Assembly: GCF_029839275.1 (NCBI RefSeq)
Contig: NZ_JAOCAH010000009.1
Span: 62,001-126,000, forward strand
Direction of reading: 5' to 3'
Origin: Pseudomonas sp. GD03944
Lineage (GTDB): Bacteria > Pseudomonadota > Gammaproteobacteria > Pseudomonadales > Pseudomonadaceae
Length of the DNA stretch: 64,000 nucleotides
The notes beneath the pieces are model-generated. The model made no database searches. It was not told where the DNA came from and saw only the letters and a program-made list of their open reading frames with translations. The position numbers were made by a program, and so were the translations under genes. Shown here piece by piece: positions 30,044 through 39,247 of the stretch. How positions within the stretch are numbered: the first letter of the stretch is position 1; the number at the start of each line of letters is the position of its first letter.

Positions 30044-30139
30044 GGCAGGCTCCGACGGGCTGTTCTTCTTGTCATCGCTGGACTATAGCGCCGCTGCGGC
30101 CAGGCCACCGATGGCACCACGGAAAAGCACGACCAAGGC

Positions 30140-30168
30140 TTGGGCAGCGGTCCGTGCCTTCCTATAAT
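30140..30168 (+). promoter_or_regulatory. Sigma-70 promoter of tcdA
   Basis: TTGGGC (30140-30145), 17-base spacer, consensus TATAAT (30163-30168), giving a transcript start near 30175 and a leader of about 20 bases. Confidence 0.8.
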
Positions 30169-30195
30169 GCGCGCCTGCTTTGCTGAGGTGACGAT

Positions 30196-31005
30196 ATGCC
30201 GATCGACGAACAACGCTTTTCCGGGATAGCCCGCCTGTATGGCCGCGAGGGGGCGGAGCGGCTGGCGGCTGCCCATGTCGCGGTGGTGGGTATCGGCGGC
30301 GTCGGCTCCTGGGCGGCGGAGGCGCTGGCGCGTTCCGGTGTGGGCGAGATTTCCCTGTTCGACCTGGACGACGTCTGCATCACCAACACCAACCGCCAGG
30401 CCCATGCGCTTGCAGGTGCGGTCGGCAAGGCCAAGGTCGAGGTCATGGCGGAGCGTTTGCGGGCGATCAACCCGGCGTGCGTGGTGCATGCCGTGGCGGA
30501 TTTCGTCACCCGCGACACCATGGCCCAGTACATCACCGAGGAGCTGGATGCGGTGATCGACTGCATCGACAGCGTGGCGGCCAAGGCGGCGCTGATTTCC
30601 TGGTGCAAGCGGCGCAAGATCCAGATCATCAGCACCGGCGGTGCCGGTGGCCAGGTGGATCCGACCCAGGTCCAGGTTGCCGACCTCAACAAGACCTACA
30701 ACGATCCCTTGGCGGCCAAGGTGCGCTCCACTCTGCGCCGCGACTACGGCTTTTCCCGCACGCCGGGGCGCAACTACAGCGTGCCGTGCGTCTATTCCAC
30801 GGAGCAGCTGCGCTACCCCAAGCCCGATGGCACGGTGTGTCAGTACAAGGGGTTCGTGGGGGAGGGGGTCAAGCTCGACTGCGCCGGCGGGTTCGGCGCG
30901 GTGATGATGGTCACCGCCACGTTCGGCATGGTGGCGGCGGCCCGTATCGTCGACAAGCTGGTAGCCGGGGCACGGCGCCCATCGGAGCGGGCCAGCCAGG
31001 GCTGA
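30196..31005 (+). CDS. tcdA: tRNA threonylcarbamoyladenosine dehydratase
   Basis: ATP-dependent E1-like enzyme converting t6A37 in tRNA to the cyclic ct6A form. Of 269 residues; ThiF/MoeB fold with the nucleotide loop GIGGVGSW (32-39), the segment LFDLDDVCITNTNRQ (54-68) and CIDSVAAKAAL near 122-132. GAGG lies upstream of ATG 30196. It is convergent with csdE; in E. coli the CsdA-CsdE sulfur relay interacts with this protein (CsdL), so its place beside csdE and csdA fits. It acts after the TsaB-dependent t6A step encoded at 4703. Confidence 0.95.
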   Translation: MPIDEQRFSGIARLYGREGAERLAAAHVAVVGIGGVGSWAAEALARSGVGEISLFDLDDVCITNTNRQAHALAGAVGKAKVEVMAERLRAINPACVVHAVADFVTRDTMAQYITEELDAVIDCIDSVAAKAALISWCKRRKIQIISTGGAGGQVDPTQVQVADLNKTYNDPLAAKVRSTLRRDYGFSRTPGRNYSVPCVYSTEQLRYPKPDGTVCQYKGFVGEGVKLDCAGGFGAVMMVTATFGMVAAARIVDKLVAGARRPSERASQG

Positions 31006-31020
31006 TCGCCCGGTGGCGGT

Positions 31021-31431
31021 TCAGGCGCCGCCGGCCAGCTCGCGCATGCGTTGTAGCACGGCATTGAGGCCATTGCTGCGTGAGGGCGACAGCTGGCGGT
31101 TCAGCCCGAGCTGATTGAACCAGTCGGCCAGGTCCACCCCGTGCAGTTCGCTGGCCGAGAGCCCGTCGACCCGGGCCAGCAGCACGGCGAGCAGGCCACG
31201 CAGCAACCGGGCCTCGCTGGCGGCGCGAAAGTGCCAGTGCCCGTCCTGCTGCTCACCGGCCAGCCACACCTGGCTTTCGCAGCCGTGCACGCGGTTGTCC
31301 TCGGTGCGCTCGCTGGCGTCCAGCGGCTCCAGGCGTTCTCCCCATTGCATAAGCAGACGGGCGCGCTGCTCCCAGCCGGGGCAGGCGCCAAAGGCGTCCA
31401 GGGCGAGCTGGGCAGGGGCGGGCAGGCTCAT
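31021..31431 (-). CDS. csdE: Cysteine desulfurase sulfur acceptor CsdE (SufE family)
   Basis: A 136-residue SufE-like protein that takes persulfide sulfur from CsdA. The acceptor Cys51 sits in the conserved VHGCESQVWL. The segment ALLAGLL-like LLRGLLAVLLARVDG and the C-terminal LGLNRQLSPSRSNGL are SufE features. The start overlaps the csdA stop by four bases (ATGA), showing translational coupling to its partner. Confidence 0.94.
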   Translation of the reverse strand: MSLPAPAQLALDAFGACPGWEQRARLLMQWGERLEPLDASERTEDNRVHGCESQVWLAGEQQDGHWHFRAASEARLLRGLLAVLLARVDGLSASELHGVDLADWFNQLGLNRQLSPSRSNGLNAVLQRMRELAGGA

Positions 31432-32633
31432 CGCAACAGCTCCAGGGCCTTGTCCAGGGCATCGAAGAACCGCGCCAGGTCGCTGGCGTCGTTGTACAGG
31501 CCCAGGGACGCGCGGATCGCGCCGGGCAGCCCGAGGCCTTTCATCAGCGGCATGGCGCAGTGGTGCCCGGCGCGCACCGCAATACCCTGCTCGCTGAGCA
31601 GGTGGGCCAGGTCCGCATGGTGCACGCCCTCGACCACAAAACTGACCAGGGCGACATCGGGCGCGCCCAGCACGCGGATGCCGTCCCGCGCCCGCAGGCC
31701 AGCCAGCAGGTGGGCGTGCAGGGCGGCTTCGTGGGCGATGACACGCGCGTCGTCCAGGCCCGCCAGGTAGTCCAGGGCCGCGCCCAGGGCGATCACCCCC
31801 GACACCGGAGGGGTACCGGCTTCGAAACCCAGGGGCGCGGGGCTGAACGCGGCGCTGTGATACTCCGCGCTGCGCAGCATCTCGCCGCCGAACTGCCAGT
31901 GACGCAGCTGCTGCAAGGCCGAGGCGCGGCCACAGAGCAGGCCGACGCCGTCTGCGCCGTACAGCTTGTGGCTCGAGGCCACGTAGAAGTCGCAATCGAG
32001 CGCAGCCAGGTCGTGGCGGCCATGGACAATGCCCTGGGCGCCATCGACCACGGTCAGGGCGTCTTGGGCCTTGGCCAGCGCCAGCAGCTCGGGCAGCGGC
32101 TGCCAGCTGCCGAGCACGTTGGACAATTGGCTGACCGCCAGCAGGCGGCAGCGCGGGCCGATCAGCTGCGCGGCCTGTTGCAGGTCGATCAGCCCGTCGG
32201 CATCCAGGGGCAGGACCACCAGTTCGAGCTGACGCCGCAGCGCCAGTTGCTGCCAGGGCAGCAGGTTGGCGTGGTGTTCCAGGGCGCTGATGACGAGCTG
32301 CTCGCCCGGCTGAAACAGGTGCTCCAGGCCGTAAGCCAGGAGGTTGAACGCTTCGGTCGCACCGTGGGTGAAGACGATCTGCTGAGCGGAGGGCACATTC
32401 AGCCAGCGCGCGACCTTGGCCCGGGTGTCTTCGAAGGCGCGGGTGGCCCGCTCGCCCGGCAGGTGCTGGGCGCGGTGCACGTTGGCGGCGCCCTGGGCGT
32501 AGTAGCCCAGCAGGGCATCGAGGACCTGTTGCGGTTTCTGGGCGGTGGCGGCGCTGTCCAGGTAGGTCTGGCCTTCGGCCTCGAGGGCCAAAATGCCAGG
32601 GAAGTCAGCGCGCCAGGGGGAATGAATGGGCAT
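31428..32633 (-). CDS. csdA: Cysteine desulfurase CsdA
   Basis: PLP enzyme of the class II (SufS-like) desulfurase group, releasing sulfur from cysteine as a persulfide passed to CsdE. Its 401 residues equal the E. coli CsdA length. The PLP lysine is in SSHKLYG (about 222), the HGATEAFN motif near 92-99, and the catalytic Cys in AGHHCAMP at about 358. There is no obvious ribosome binding site at ATG 32633, and a repeat element lies just upstream, so the exact start is less certain. Operon with csdE. Confidence 0.94.
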   Translation of the reverse strand: MPIHSPWRADFPGILALEAEGQTYLDSAATAQKPQQVLDALLGYYAQGAANVHRAQHLPGERATRAFEDTRAKVARWLNVPSAQQIVFTHGATEAFNLLAYGLEHLFQPGEQLVISALEHHANLLPWQQLALRRQLELVVLPLDADGLIDLQQAAQLIGPRCRLLAVSQLSNVLGSWQPLPELLALAKAQDALTVVDGAQGIVHGRHDLAALDCDFYVASSHKLYGADGVGLLCGRASALQQLRHWQFGGEMLRSAEYHSAAFSPAPLGFEAGTPPVSGVIALGAALDYLAGLDDARVIAHEAALHAHLLAGLRARDGIRVLGAPDVALVSFVVEGVHHADLAHLLSEQGIAVRAGHHCAMPLMKGLGLPGAIRASLGLYNDASDLARFFDALDKALELLR

Positions 32634-32654
32634 GGGAAGCACTGTAGAACCGTC

Positions 32655-32718
32655 GGGTGGGTTGAGCGCAGCGATACCGGGGAGGGGGCTGACGGGCATC
32701 GCTCTGCTCAACCCATCC
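32655..32718. repeat. Long imperfect inverted repeat between csdA and dapD
   Basis: Left arm GGGTGGGTTGAGCGCAGCG (from 32655) and right arm ending CTGCTCAACCCATCC (to about 32718); 20 of 24 paired positions match across a GC-rich 16-base centre. The core GGTTGAGCGCAGCGATACC resembles the element at 23614. Confidence 0.65.
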
Positions 32719-32751
32719 GGCAGGCTGCAAGCACCGGGCTTGCAGCCTGCC
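32719..32751 (-). terminator. Strong hairpin downstream of dapD
   Basis: Perfect 14-bp stem GGCAGGCTGCAAGC / GCTTGCAGCCTGCC with a 5-base loop, eight bases past the dapD stop. No T-run follows on either strand, so it may be an RNA-stabilising or weakly terminating element. Confidence 0.55.
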
Positions 32752-32758
32752 GTCGCAC

Positions 32759-33793
32759 TCAGTTGTGAGCGTGCAGGGCTTCGTTCAGCTCGATGGCCGA
32801 CTTGTGGGTCTTGCACTCCACGGCGCCGGTCTGCGAGTTGCGGCGGAACAGCAGGTCAGGCTGGCCGGCCAGGTCACGGGCCTTGAGCACTTTGACCAGG
32901 GCGCCCTGGTCGTCGAGCAGGGCCACCTTGGTGCCGGCGGTGATGTACAGGCCGGATTCCACGGTGTTGCGGTCGCCCAGCGGGATGCCGATGCCGGCAT
33001 TGGCGCCGATCAGGCAGCCTTCGCCCACGGAGATGACGATGTTGCCGCCGCCGGACAGGGTGCCCATGGTCGAGCAACCGCCGCCCAGGTCAGAGCCCTT
33101 GCCGACGAACACGCCCGCGGAGACGCGACCTTCGATCATGCCCGGGCCTGCGGTGCCGGCGTTGAAGTTGACGAAGCCTTCGTGCATCACGGTGGTGCCT
33201 TCACCGATGTAGGCGCCCAGGCGGATGCGCGACGCATCGGCGATGCGCACGCCGGCCGGGACCACGTAGTCGGTCATTTTCGGGAACTTGTCCACCGAGA
33301 ACACTTCCAGCAGCTCGCCTTTGAGGCGGGCTTCCAGCTGGCGCTCGGCCAGTTCGGCGAGGTCGATGGCGCCCTGGCTGGTCCAGGCCACGTTCGGCAG
33401 CAGCGGGAAGATGCCGGCCAGGTTCAGGCCGTGGGGCTTGACCAGGCGGTGCGACAGCAGGTGCAGCTTGAGGTAGGCCTCAGGGGTGCTGCTCAGGGCC
33501 GCGTCTTCGGCCAGGAAGGTGGCGACCAGCGGCTTGTGGCTTTCGGCCAGACGGGTCAGCAGAGCGGCCTGGGCGGCGTCGACGTGCTTCAGGGCTTCGG
33601 CCAGTTCGCCCGCCTGGGCGGTGGTGAAGGCGATGGCCTGGTTGCCACCGGTGTAGCCGAGCTTTTCAGCGGCCTTGGCCACCAGGTCGGCGTTCGGGTT
33701 GAGCAGGGGCTGGGCGTAGAACACTTCCAGCCAGGTGCTTTGACGGTTTTGGGTGCCGACACCGAAGGCCAGGCTGAACAGAGCGGTAGTCAT
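32759..33793 (-). CDS. dapD: 2,3,4,5-tetrahydropyridine-2,6-dicarboxylate N-succinyltransferase
   Basis: Succinylates tetrahydrodipicolinate in the diaminopimelate/lysine pathway. Of 344 residues, the length of the long Pseudomonas-type DapD rather than the 274-residue E. coli form. A left-handed beta-helix of hexapeptide repeats is visible from about 195 to 300 (for example IRLGAYIGEGTTVMHEGFVN, GKGSDLGGGCSTMG). ATG at 33793 follows AAGGA; upstream in-frame residues are unlikely to be used. It is downstream of the arsC-like and dapC genes on the same strand. Confidence 0.95.
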   Translation of the reverse strand: MTTALFSLAFGVGTQNRQSTWLEVFYAQPLLNPNADLVAKAAEKLGYTGGNQAIAFTTAQAGELAEALKHVDAAQAALLTRLAESHKPLVATFLAEDAALSSTPEAYLKLHLLSHRLVKPHGLNLAGIFPLLPNVAWTSQGAIDLAELAERQLEARLKGELLEVFSVDKFPKMTDYVVPAGVRIADASRIRLGAYIGEGTTVMHEGFVNFNAGTAGPGMIEGRVSAGVFVGKGSDLGGGCSTMGTLSGGGNIVISVGEGCLIGANAGIGIPLGDRNTVESGLYITAGTKVALLDDQGALVKVLKARDLAGQPDLLFRRNSQTGAVECKTHKSAIELNEALHAHN

Positions 33794-33824
33794 TGATGTT
33801 TTCCTTGCAGCGAATAAGGGGGCG

Positions 33825-34172
33825 TCACGCCAGTTCGGCGGCGTAGCGCTCGGGTTTGAAACCAACCAGGGTCTTGTTGCCGAGGTCCAGCACCGGGCGT
33901 TTGATCATCGACGGCTGGGCCAGCATCAGGTCGATGGCCTTGCCTTGGTCGAGATCGGCCTTCTGGCTGTCGTCGAGCTTGCGGAAGGTGGTGCCGGCAC
34001 GGTTCAGGACGGTTTCCCAACCATGTTCATCGCACCACTTTTCCAGGTTGCCGCGGTCGATGCCGACGGCTTTGTAGTCATGAAACTGGTAGTCCACGCC
34101 GTGCTCGTCGAGCCAGGTGCGGGCCTTTTTCATGGTGTCGCAGGCTTTGATGCCAAACAGGGTTTTGCTCAT
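33825..34172 (-). CDS. ArsC/Spx-family reductase-like protein (YffB type)
   Basis: A 115-residue thioredoxin-fold protein. The start FGIKACDTMKKARTWLDEHGV carries the CDTxKKA pattern with Cys11; there is no second Cys three residues on. The rest matches the ArsC/Spx family (SMIKRPVLDLGNKTLVGFKPE near 88-108 with the conserved Arg). Members of this YffB subgroup, common between dapC and dapD in Pseudomonas, have no proven arsenate reductase role; glutathione-dependent thiol reductase activity has been proposed. It starts two bases past the dapC stop. Confidence 0.9.
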   Translation of the reverse strand: MSKTLFGIKACDTMKKARTWLDEHGVDYQFHDYKAVGIDRGNLEKWCDEHGWETVLNRAGTTFRKLDDSQKADLDQGKAIDLMLAQPSMIKRPVLDLGNKTLVGFKPERYAAELA

Positions 34173-34174
34173 GG

Positions 34175-35371
34175 TTACAGGCTCTTCACAAAGTCGCGGA
34201 TACGTTCGGCGGCTTCGACGCACTCCGCCAGCGGGGCCACCAGTGCCATGCGCACGCGGCCGGCGCCGGGGTTGTGGCCGTCGACGCTGCGCGACAGGTA
34301 GGAACCCGGCACCACGGTGACGTGTTCGCGGGCGAACAGCTCACGGGTGAAGGTTTCGTCGTCCACCGGGGTCTTGGCCCACAGGTAGAAGCCGCCATCC
34401 GGGCGCTGCACGTCGAGCACGCCGTCGAGGATCGCCAGCACGGCGTCGAACTTCTCGCGGTACAGGTCGCGGTTGGCCTTGACGTGGGCTTCGTCCTGCC
34501 AGGCCGCGACGCTGGCCAGCTGGGTCTGCACCGGCATGGCGCAGCCGTGGTAGGTACGGTACAGCAGGAAAGATTTCAGAATGTCGGCGTCACCGGCGAC
34601 GAAGCCCGAGCGCAGCCCCGGCAGGTTAGAGCGCTTGGACAGGCTGTGGAACACCACGCAGCGCTTGAAATCGTTGCGACCCAGCTCGGCGCAGGCGGTG
34701 AGCAGGCCGGCCGGCGGCTGTTGTTCGTCGAAGTACAGCTCGCTGTAGCACTCGTCGGCGGCGATCACGAAGTCGTGCTCGTCGGCCAGGGCGATCAGCT
34801 TCTTCAGGGTTTCCACCGGGATCAGCGCGCCGGTCGGGTTGCCCGGCGAGCACAGGAACAGGATCTGGCAGCGCTCCCAGACGTCGCGGCTGACCGCGTC
34901 GAAGTCCGGGTTGAAGCCGTGTTCTTCCAGGCAAGGTAGGTAGTGCGGCTGCGCGCCGGCCAGCAGGGCCGCGCCCTCGTAGATCTGGTAGAACGGGTTG
35001 GGGCTGACCACCAGGCCATTGGCCGAACGGTTGACCACGGTCTGGGTGAAGGCGAACAGCGCTTCGCGGGTGCCGTTGACGGGCAGCACATGGCGCGCCG
35101 GGTCGAGCACGCCGGCGTCCAGGTTGAAGCGTCGGGTGGCCCAGGTGGCGATCGCTTCGCGCAGGGCCGGAATGCCCAGGGTGGTCGGGTAGACCGCCAG
35201 TTGCTCCAGATTGGCACTCAGGGCCTCGGCCACGAAGGCCGGCGAGCGGTGCTTGGGCTCGCCGATCGACAGGGCGATAGCCGATTTGTCTGCCGACGGC
35301 CGGGCGTCAGCGAGCAGGGCGCGCAGTTTCTCGAAGGGGTAGGGCTGCAACTGGTTCAACGCGTCGTTCAT
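34175..35371 (-). CDS. dapC: Succinyldiaminopimelate transaminase
   Basis: PLP aminotransferase (class I/II) forming N-succinyl-LL-diaminopimelate from its keto precursor. The 398-residue protein shows LSIGEPKHRSPAF near 34-46, the CSPGNPTG motif near 172-179, the Asp-Glu-Cys-Tyr segment IAADECYSELYF near 202-213 and the PLP lysine in SLSKRSNLPG near 242. AGGA precedes ATG 35371. With the following arsC-like and dapD genes it forms a lysine-pathway cluster on the minus strand. Confidence 0.93.
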   Translation of the reverse strand: MNDALNQLQPYPFEKLRALLADARPSADKSAIALSIGEPKHRSPAFVAEALSANLEQLAVYPTTLGIPALREAIATWATRRFNLDAGVLDPARHVLPVNGTREALFAFTQTVVNRSANGLVVSPNPFYQIYEGAALLAGAQPHYLPCLEEHGFNPDFDAVSRDVWERCQILFLCSPGNPTGALIPVETLKKLIALADEHDFVIAADECYSELYFDEQQPPAGLLTACAELGRNDFKRCVVFHSLSKRSNLPGLRSGFVAGDADILKSFLLYRTYHGCAMPVQTQLASVAAWQDEAHVKANRDLYREKFDAVLAILDGVLDVQRPDGGFYLWAKTPVDDETFTRELFAREHVTVVPGSYLSRSVDGHNPGAGRVRMALVAPLAECVEAAERIRDFVKSL

Positions 35372-35429
35372 GGCGAGTTCCTGGTGTCGCTGGCTGCCGG
35401 TCGGCAGTCGGTGGAGATCATGGCCGGCA

Positions 35430-38132
35430 TCAGATGGATATCCGGCTGAGGTCGGCGGGCTGCCCGTGGGCGTCCGACAGTTGTTCGATGATCGCGTCCT
35501 GCAGGCGGATGCACAGTTCGGGATCGGACAGCGGCTGGTTGTGCGCGTCGGTGACGAAGAACACGTCTTCCACGCGCTCGCCCAGGGTGGCGATCTTGGC
35601 GTTCTGCAGCGACAGGTCGAAATCGAGAAAGATCCGCCCGACGCGGGCCAGCAGGCCGGGGCGGTCCGGTGCGGTCAGTTCGAGGACGGTCACCGGGCGC
35701 TTGGCGTCGTTGTGGATGGTCACCTGGGGCGCGAAGGCGAAGTGCTTCAGCTGGCGCGGCACCCGGCGCTGGATGATGCTCGGATACTCGTCCGGGTTCT
35801 TCAGGGCGTCGACCAGCCCCTGGCGAATGGTCCGGATGCGCTCGGGGTTGTCGCCGATCGAGCCGCCTTCGGCCTCGAGCACGATGTAGGTGTCGAGGGT
35901 GAACTGGCTGGTGGACGTGAGAATCCGCGCGTCATGGATGTTCAGGTTGAGCTGGGCCATGGCGGCCACGGTCACGGCGAAGAAGTCGTGCTGGTCCTGG
36001 GCGTAGATGAATATCTGGGTGCCGCCCTCGAACTCGCGCTGGGTGGTTTCCTTGATCAGCACCAGCGGGTTGCCGTCGTTGGGGTGCTGGAGGATGGCTT
36101 CGGTGTGCCAGGCCACGTCGTTGGCGGTGTGGCGCAGGAAATAGTCGTCGCCCAGTTGCGACCACAGCTGCTCGGCGTCGTCCTGGTCGGTGCCGCCACG
36201 CACCAGGATGTCCAGGGCGGCGCTCTGGGTCAGGCGGATCTGCTCTTCGCGCTCCAGGCGGTTTTCCAGGCCCCGGCGCAGGGCGCGCTTGGTCTCGGTG
36301 TAAAGCTGGCGCAGCAGGCTGGCGCGCCAAGAGTTCCACAGGCTCGGGTTGGTGGCGTTGATGTCGGCCACGGTGAGCACGTACAGGTAGTCCAGGTGCG
36401 TCTGGTCGCCGACGAACTGGGCGAAATCGTAGATCACCTGCGGGTCGGAAAGGTCCTTGCGCTGGGCGGTGGTGGACATCACCAGGTGGTGCTGCACCAG
36501 CCAGACGATCAGTTTGGAATCCCAGCTCGGCAACTGGTGGCGCACGCAGAAGGCCTCGGCGTCCACCGCGCCCAGCTCCGAGTGGTCGCCGCCACGGCCC
36601 TTGCCGATGTCGTGGTAGAGACCGGCCAGGTAGATCAGTTCGGGCTTGGGCAGCTTGTCGATCAGCTTGCTGGCGAGGGGGAATTTCTCTGCCAGCTCCG
36701 GCCACTTGAACTTGCGAATGTGTTTGATCAGGTTGAGCGTGTGCGCATCGACCGTGTAGATGTGGAAGAGGTCGTGCTGCATCTGCCCGACGATGTGCCC
36801 GAACTCCGGCAAGTAGCGGCCGAGAATGCCGTAGCGGTTCATCCGCCGCAGGTTGCGGTGGATGCCCTGGGGGCTCTTGAACAGTTCGATGAACAGGCTG
36901 GTATTGCGGATGTCCTTGCGGAAATCGTCGTCGATCAGGTGGCGATGATCGCGCAACAGGCGAATGCTGTCGGCGCATACGCCCTTGATGTCCGGGTGCT
37001 GTGCCATCAGCACGAAAATCTCCAGGATCGCGAAGGGTGTGCGCTTGAAGACGTTCGGGTTGGTCACTTCGATGTAGTTGTCGCGCAGCTGGAAGCGGCT
37101 GTTGAGCGGGGTCGCCGGCCCGCTTTCGCCGGCCCGGAGGATTTCCTCCTCGAAGTGCTGGTTGATCAGGTCGCTCAGCTCGGCGATGCCCATGACCACG
37201 CGGTAGTACTTCTGCATGAAGCGCTCGATGCTGCGCTTGGCATTGGTGTCCTCGAAGCCGAGCAGCTCCGCGACCTTGCTCTGGTGGTCGAACAGCAGGC
37301 GGTCTTCGGCGCGGCCTGCCAGCATGTGCAGGGCGTAGCGCACCTTCCAGAGAAACTCCTGGCTGGAAGCCAGCAGGCTGTATTCGCCTTCCAGGAGGAA
37401 GCCCTGGCCCACCATGGAGTGCAGGTTGAGTGTGCCGAAGTGACGGCGTGCCACCCAGAGAATGGTCTGGATGTCGCGCAGCCCGCCCGGAGAGCCTTTG
37501 ACGTTGGGCTCCAGGTTGTACTCGGTGTCGTTGTACTTGCGGTGCCGCGCGCGTTGTTCCTCGCGCTTGGCCAGGAAGAAGTGCTTGCTCGGCCACATGG
37601 CCGTGGTGCTGGTGACATCCTGCATACGCTGGCGCAGGCGTTCGGGGCCGGCGATGGTGCGGCTTTCCATCAGGTTGGTGACCACCGTCAGGTCAGCCTG
37701 GGCCTCCTGGGCGCACTCGTCGACCGAGCGCACGCTCTGGCCGACTTCCAGGCCGATGTCCCAGAGCAGCGTCAGGAAACGTTCGATCGGCTCGCGGAAG
37801 GTCTCGTGGTCGGCGCCGTCCAGCAGGATCAGCAGGTCGATGTCCGAATAGGGGTGCAGTTCACCGCGGCCGTAGCCGCCGACCGCGAGCAGCGCGATGT
37901 CGGCGTCTTCGCTCCAGGCGAGGCGATCCCAGGCTTGGCGCAGGATCTGGTCGGTGAACCAGGCACGGTCCTCCACTAGGCGGCGGATTTCCCGGCCATC
38001 GCGAAAACGCTTGTCGAGCACCTCGTGGGCCCGGCGGATGGCTTTCTTGAAGGCCGCGATAGGGCTGGCCTTCAGTGCCAGTTCCGCCTGGAACTGCCCA
38101 CGGTCGAACAATTCGGGATCTACCTGCGGCAT
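35430..38132 (-). CDS. glnD: Bifunctional uridylyltransferase / uridylyl-removing enzyme
   Basis: Primary nitrogen sensor that uridylylates and de-uridylylates the PII proteins in response to glutamine. Of 900 residues. The nucleotidyltransferase motif [19 protein letters not shown] is near 85-103, the HD-domain core [16 protein letters not shown] near 505-520, and two C-terminal ACT domains begin near 710 ([18 protein letters not shown]) and 815 ([16 protein letters not shown]). ATG at 38132 follows GGAAGG. It is the gene after map on the same strand, with 31 bases between. Confidence 0.96.
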   Translation of the reverse strand: MPQVDPELFDRGQFQAELALKASPIAAFKKAIRRAHEVLDKRFRDGREIRRLVEDRAWFTDQILRQAWDRLAWSEDADIALLAVGGYGRGELHPYSDIDLLILLDGADHETFREPIERFLTLLWDIGLEVGQSVRSVDECAQEAQADLTVVTNLMESRTIAGPERLRQRMQDVTSTTAMWPSKHFFLAKREEQRARHRKYNDTEYNLEPNVKGSPGGLRDIQTILWVARRHFGTLNLHSMVGQGFLLEGEYSLLASSQEFLWKVRYALHMLAGRAEDRLLFDHQSKVAELLGFEDTNAKRSIERFMQKYYRVVMGIAELSDLINQHFEEEILRAGESGPATPLNSRFQLRDNYIEVTNPNVFKRTPFAILEIFVLMAQHPDIKGVCADSIRLLRDHRHLIDDDFRKDIRNTSLFIELFKSPQGIHRNLRRMNRYGILGRYLPEFGHIVGQMQHDLFHIYTVDAHTLNLIKHIRKFKWPELAEKFPLASKLIDKLPKPELIYLAGLYHDIGKGRGGDHSELGAVDAEAFCVRHQLPSWDSKLIVWLVQHHLVMSTTAQRKDLSDPQVIYDFAQFVGDQTHLDYLYVLTVADINATNPSLWNSWRASLLRQLYTETKRALRRGLENRLEREEQIRLTQSAALDILVRGGTDQDDAEQLWSQLGDDYFLRHTANDVAWHTEAILQHPNDGNPLVLIKETTQREFEGGTQIFIYAQDQHDFFAVTVAAMAQLNLNIHDARILTSTSQFTLDTYIVLEAEGGSIGDNPERIRTIRQGLVDALKNPDEYPSIIQRRVPRQLKHFAFAPQVTIHNDAKRPVTVLELTAPDRPGLLARVGRIFLDFDLSLQNAKIATLGERVEDVFFVTDAHNQPLSDPELCIRLQDAIIEQLSDAHGQPADLSRISI

Positions 38133-38163
38133 GCAGCAGCCTTCCTTTATAGAGCGGCAGTCA

Positions 38164-38946
38164 TTAGGCGGAGGTGCGCGGGATGGTGTCGTCGCTGCGC
38201 AGGGTGAAAATCTCGTAGCCGTCAGCCGTGACCAGCAGGGTGTGTTCCCACTGGGCGGAGAGTTTGCGGTCCTTGGTGATCGCGGTCCAGCCATCGCCGA
38301 GCAGGCGGGTTTCGGCGCGGCCCTGGTTGATCATCGGCTCGATGGTGAAGGTCATGCCTTCTTTCAGCTCCATGCCGGTGCCGGCGCGGCCGTAGTGCAG
38401 GACCTGCGGCTCTTCGTGGAACACCGCACCGATGCCATGGCCGCAGTATTCGCGAACGACCGAGAAACCGTTCTTTTCCGCATGCTTCTGGATCACTTCG
38501 CCGATATCGCCCAGGCGCGCGCCGGGACGGACCAGCTGGATGCCCTTGTACAGACATTCCTGGGTGATTTTGGACAGGCGCTCGGCCCACTCCGGCACCT
38601 TGCCGACCATGAACATCTTGCTGGTGTCGCCGTGGTAGCCGTCCTTGATCACGGTGATGTCGATGTTCAGGACGTCACCGTCCTTGAGCGGCTTCTCGTT
38701 GGGGATGCCGTGGCAGACCACGTGGTTGATCGAGGTGCAGATCGACTTGGGGTAGCCCTTGTAGTTCAGGGGGGCAGGGATCGCCTGCTGCACGTTGACG
38801 ATGTAATCGTGGCAGATGCGGTCCAGCTCTTCGGTGGTGACCCCGGGCTTGACGTGCTCGCCGATCATCTCCAGCACTTCGGCGGCCAGACGGCCGGCCA
38901 CGCGCATTTTTTCGATTTCATCGGGCGTCTTGATCGTGACGGTCAT
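38164..38946 (-). CDS. map: Type I methionine aminopeptidase
   Basis: Removes the initiator methionine from nascent proteins. Of 260 residues, with the di-metal ligands D96 and D107 ([16 protein letters not shown]), H170 (EYCGHGIG) and E203 (FTIEP) all visible, and the substrate-contact H79 in [15 protein letters not shown] precedes ATG 38946. It is divergent from rpsB, the common arrangement in gammaproteobacteria. Confidence 0.96.
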   Translation of the reverse strand: MTVTIKTPDEIEKMRVAGRLAAEVLEMIGEHVKPGVTTEELDRICHDYIVNVQQAIPAPLNYKGYPKSICTSINHVVCHGIPNEKPLKDGDVLNIDITVIKDGYHGDTSKMFMVGKVPEWAERLSKITQECLYKGIQLVRPGARLGDIGEVIQKHAEKNGFSVVREYCGHGIGAVFHEEPQVLHYGRAGTGMELKEGMTFTIEPMINQGRAETRLLGDGWTAITKDRKLSAQWEHTLLVTADGYEIFTLRSDDTIPRTSA

Positions 38947-39108
38947 GCGTACTCTCTCGGCGCTCAGGGGCGCAGGACAAAATAAGGGAAAGCGGGGATT
39001 CTAACAGAGAAGGCGACGGCGGGCGGCACGTGGCGATCTTCCCTCTCTATAATGGCAAGGCAGGCGGCAGTTTGTACTGCGTTGCTTGTAGCCTATCGGG
39101 CGTCGTTA

Positions 39109-39117
39109 TGGTATAAA
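39109..39117 (+). promoter_or_regulatory. Extended -10 promoter of rpsB-tsf
   Basis: TGG-TATAAA followed by a GC-rich discriminator (ACGCGCCGC), the pattern of stringently controlled ribosomal promoters. The -35 region is weak, in keeping with an extended -10 element. The transcript would begin near 39124. Confidence 0.65.
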
Positions 39118-39163
39118 ACGCGCCGCTTTACGAGGCAGTCGCCCGAAAGCTTAAACCCACACA

Positions 39164-39175
39164 CGTGTCGACACG
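39164..39175 (+). promoter_or_regulatory. Palindrome in the rpsB leader
   Basis: Perfect 12-bp palindrome CGTGTCGACACG, overlapping ACACGTGT (39161-39168). It lies about 70 bases before the start codon, where S2 feedback control of its own mRNA acts in E. coli; whether this is that site is not shown by sequence alone. Confidence 0.4.
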
Positions 39176-39247
39176 ATTTCCTGGGTGCCCGCAAGGGTTG
39201 GAAATTGGGACGCGTGGAGGCCTAACCCGACTTATCAAGGAACTATC

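Larger units (their letters stand above)
38947..39247. other. Divergent map / rpsB promoter region
   Basis: About 300 bases without a gene. It holds the extended -10 promoter of rpsB (39109-39117) and a roughly 120-base rpsB leader with a palindrome (39164-39175). A TATAAT-like box (39047-39052) on the plus strand is a second possible promoter. Confidence 0.55.

Noticed and set aside
33825..34172. Arsenate reductase as a functional call
   Set aside because: The family match is real, but this subgroup between dapC and dapD has only one active-site Cys pattern and no arsenic resistance genes nearby, so I kept the call at family level.
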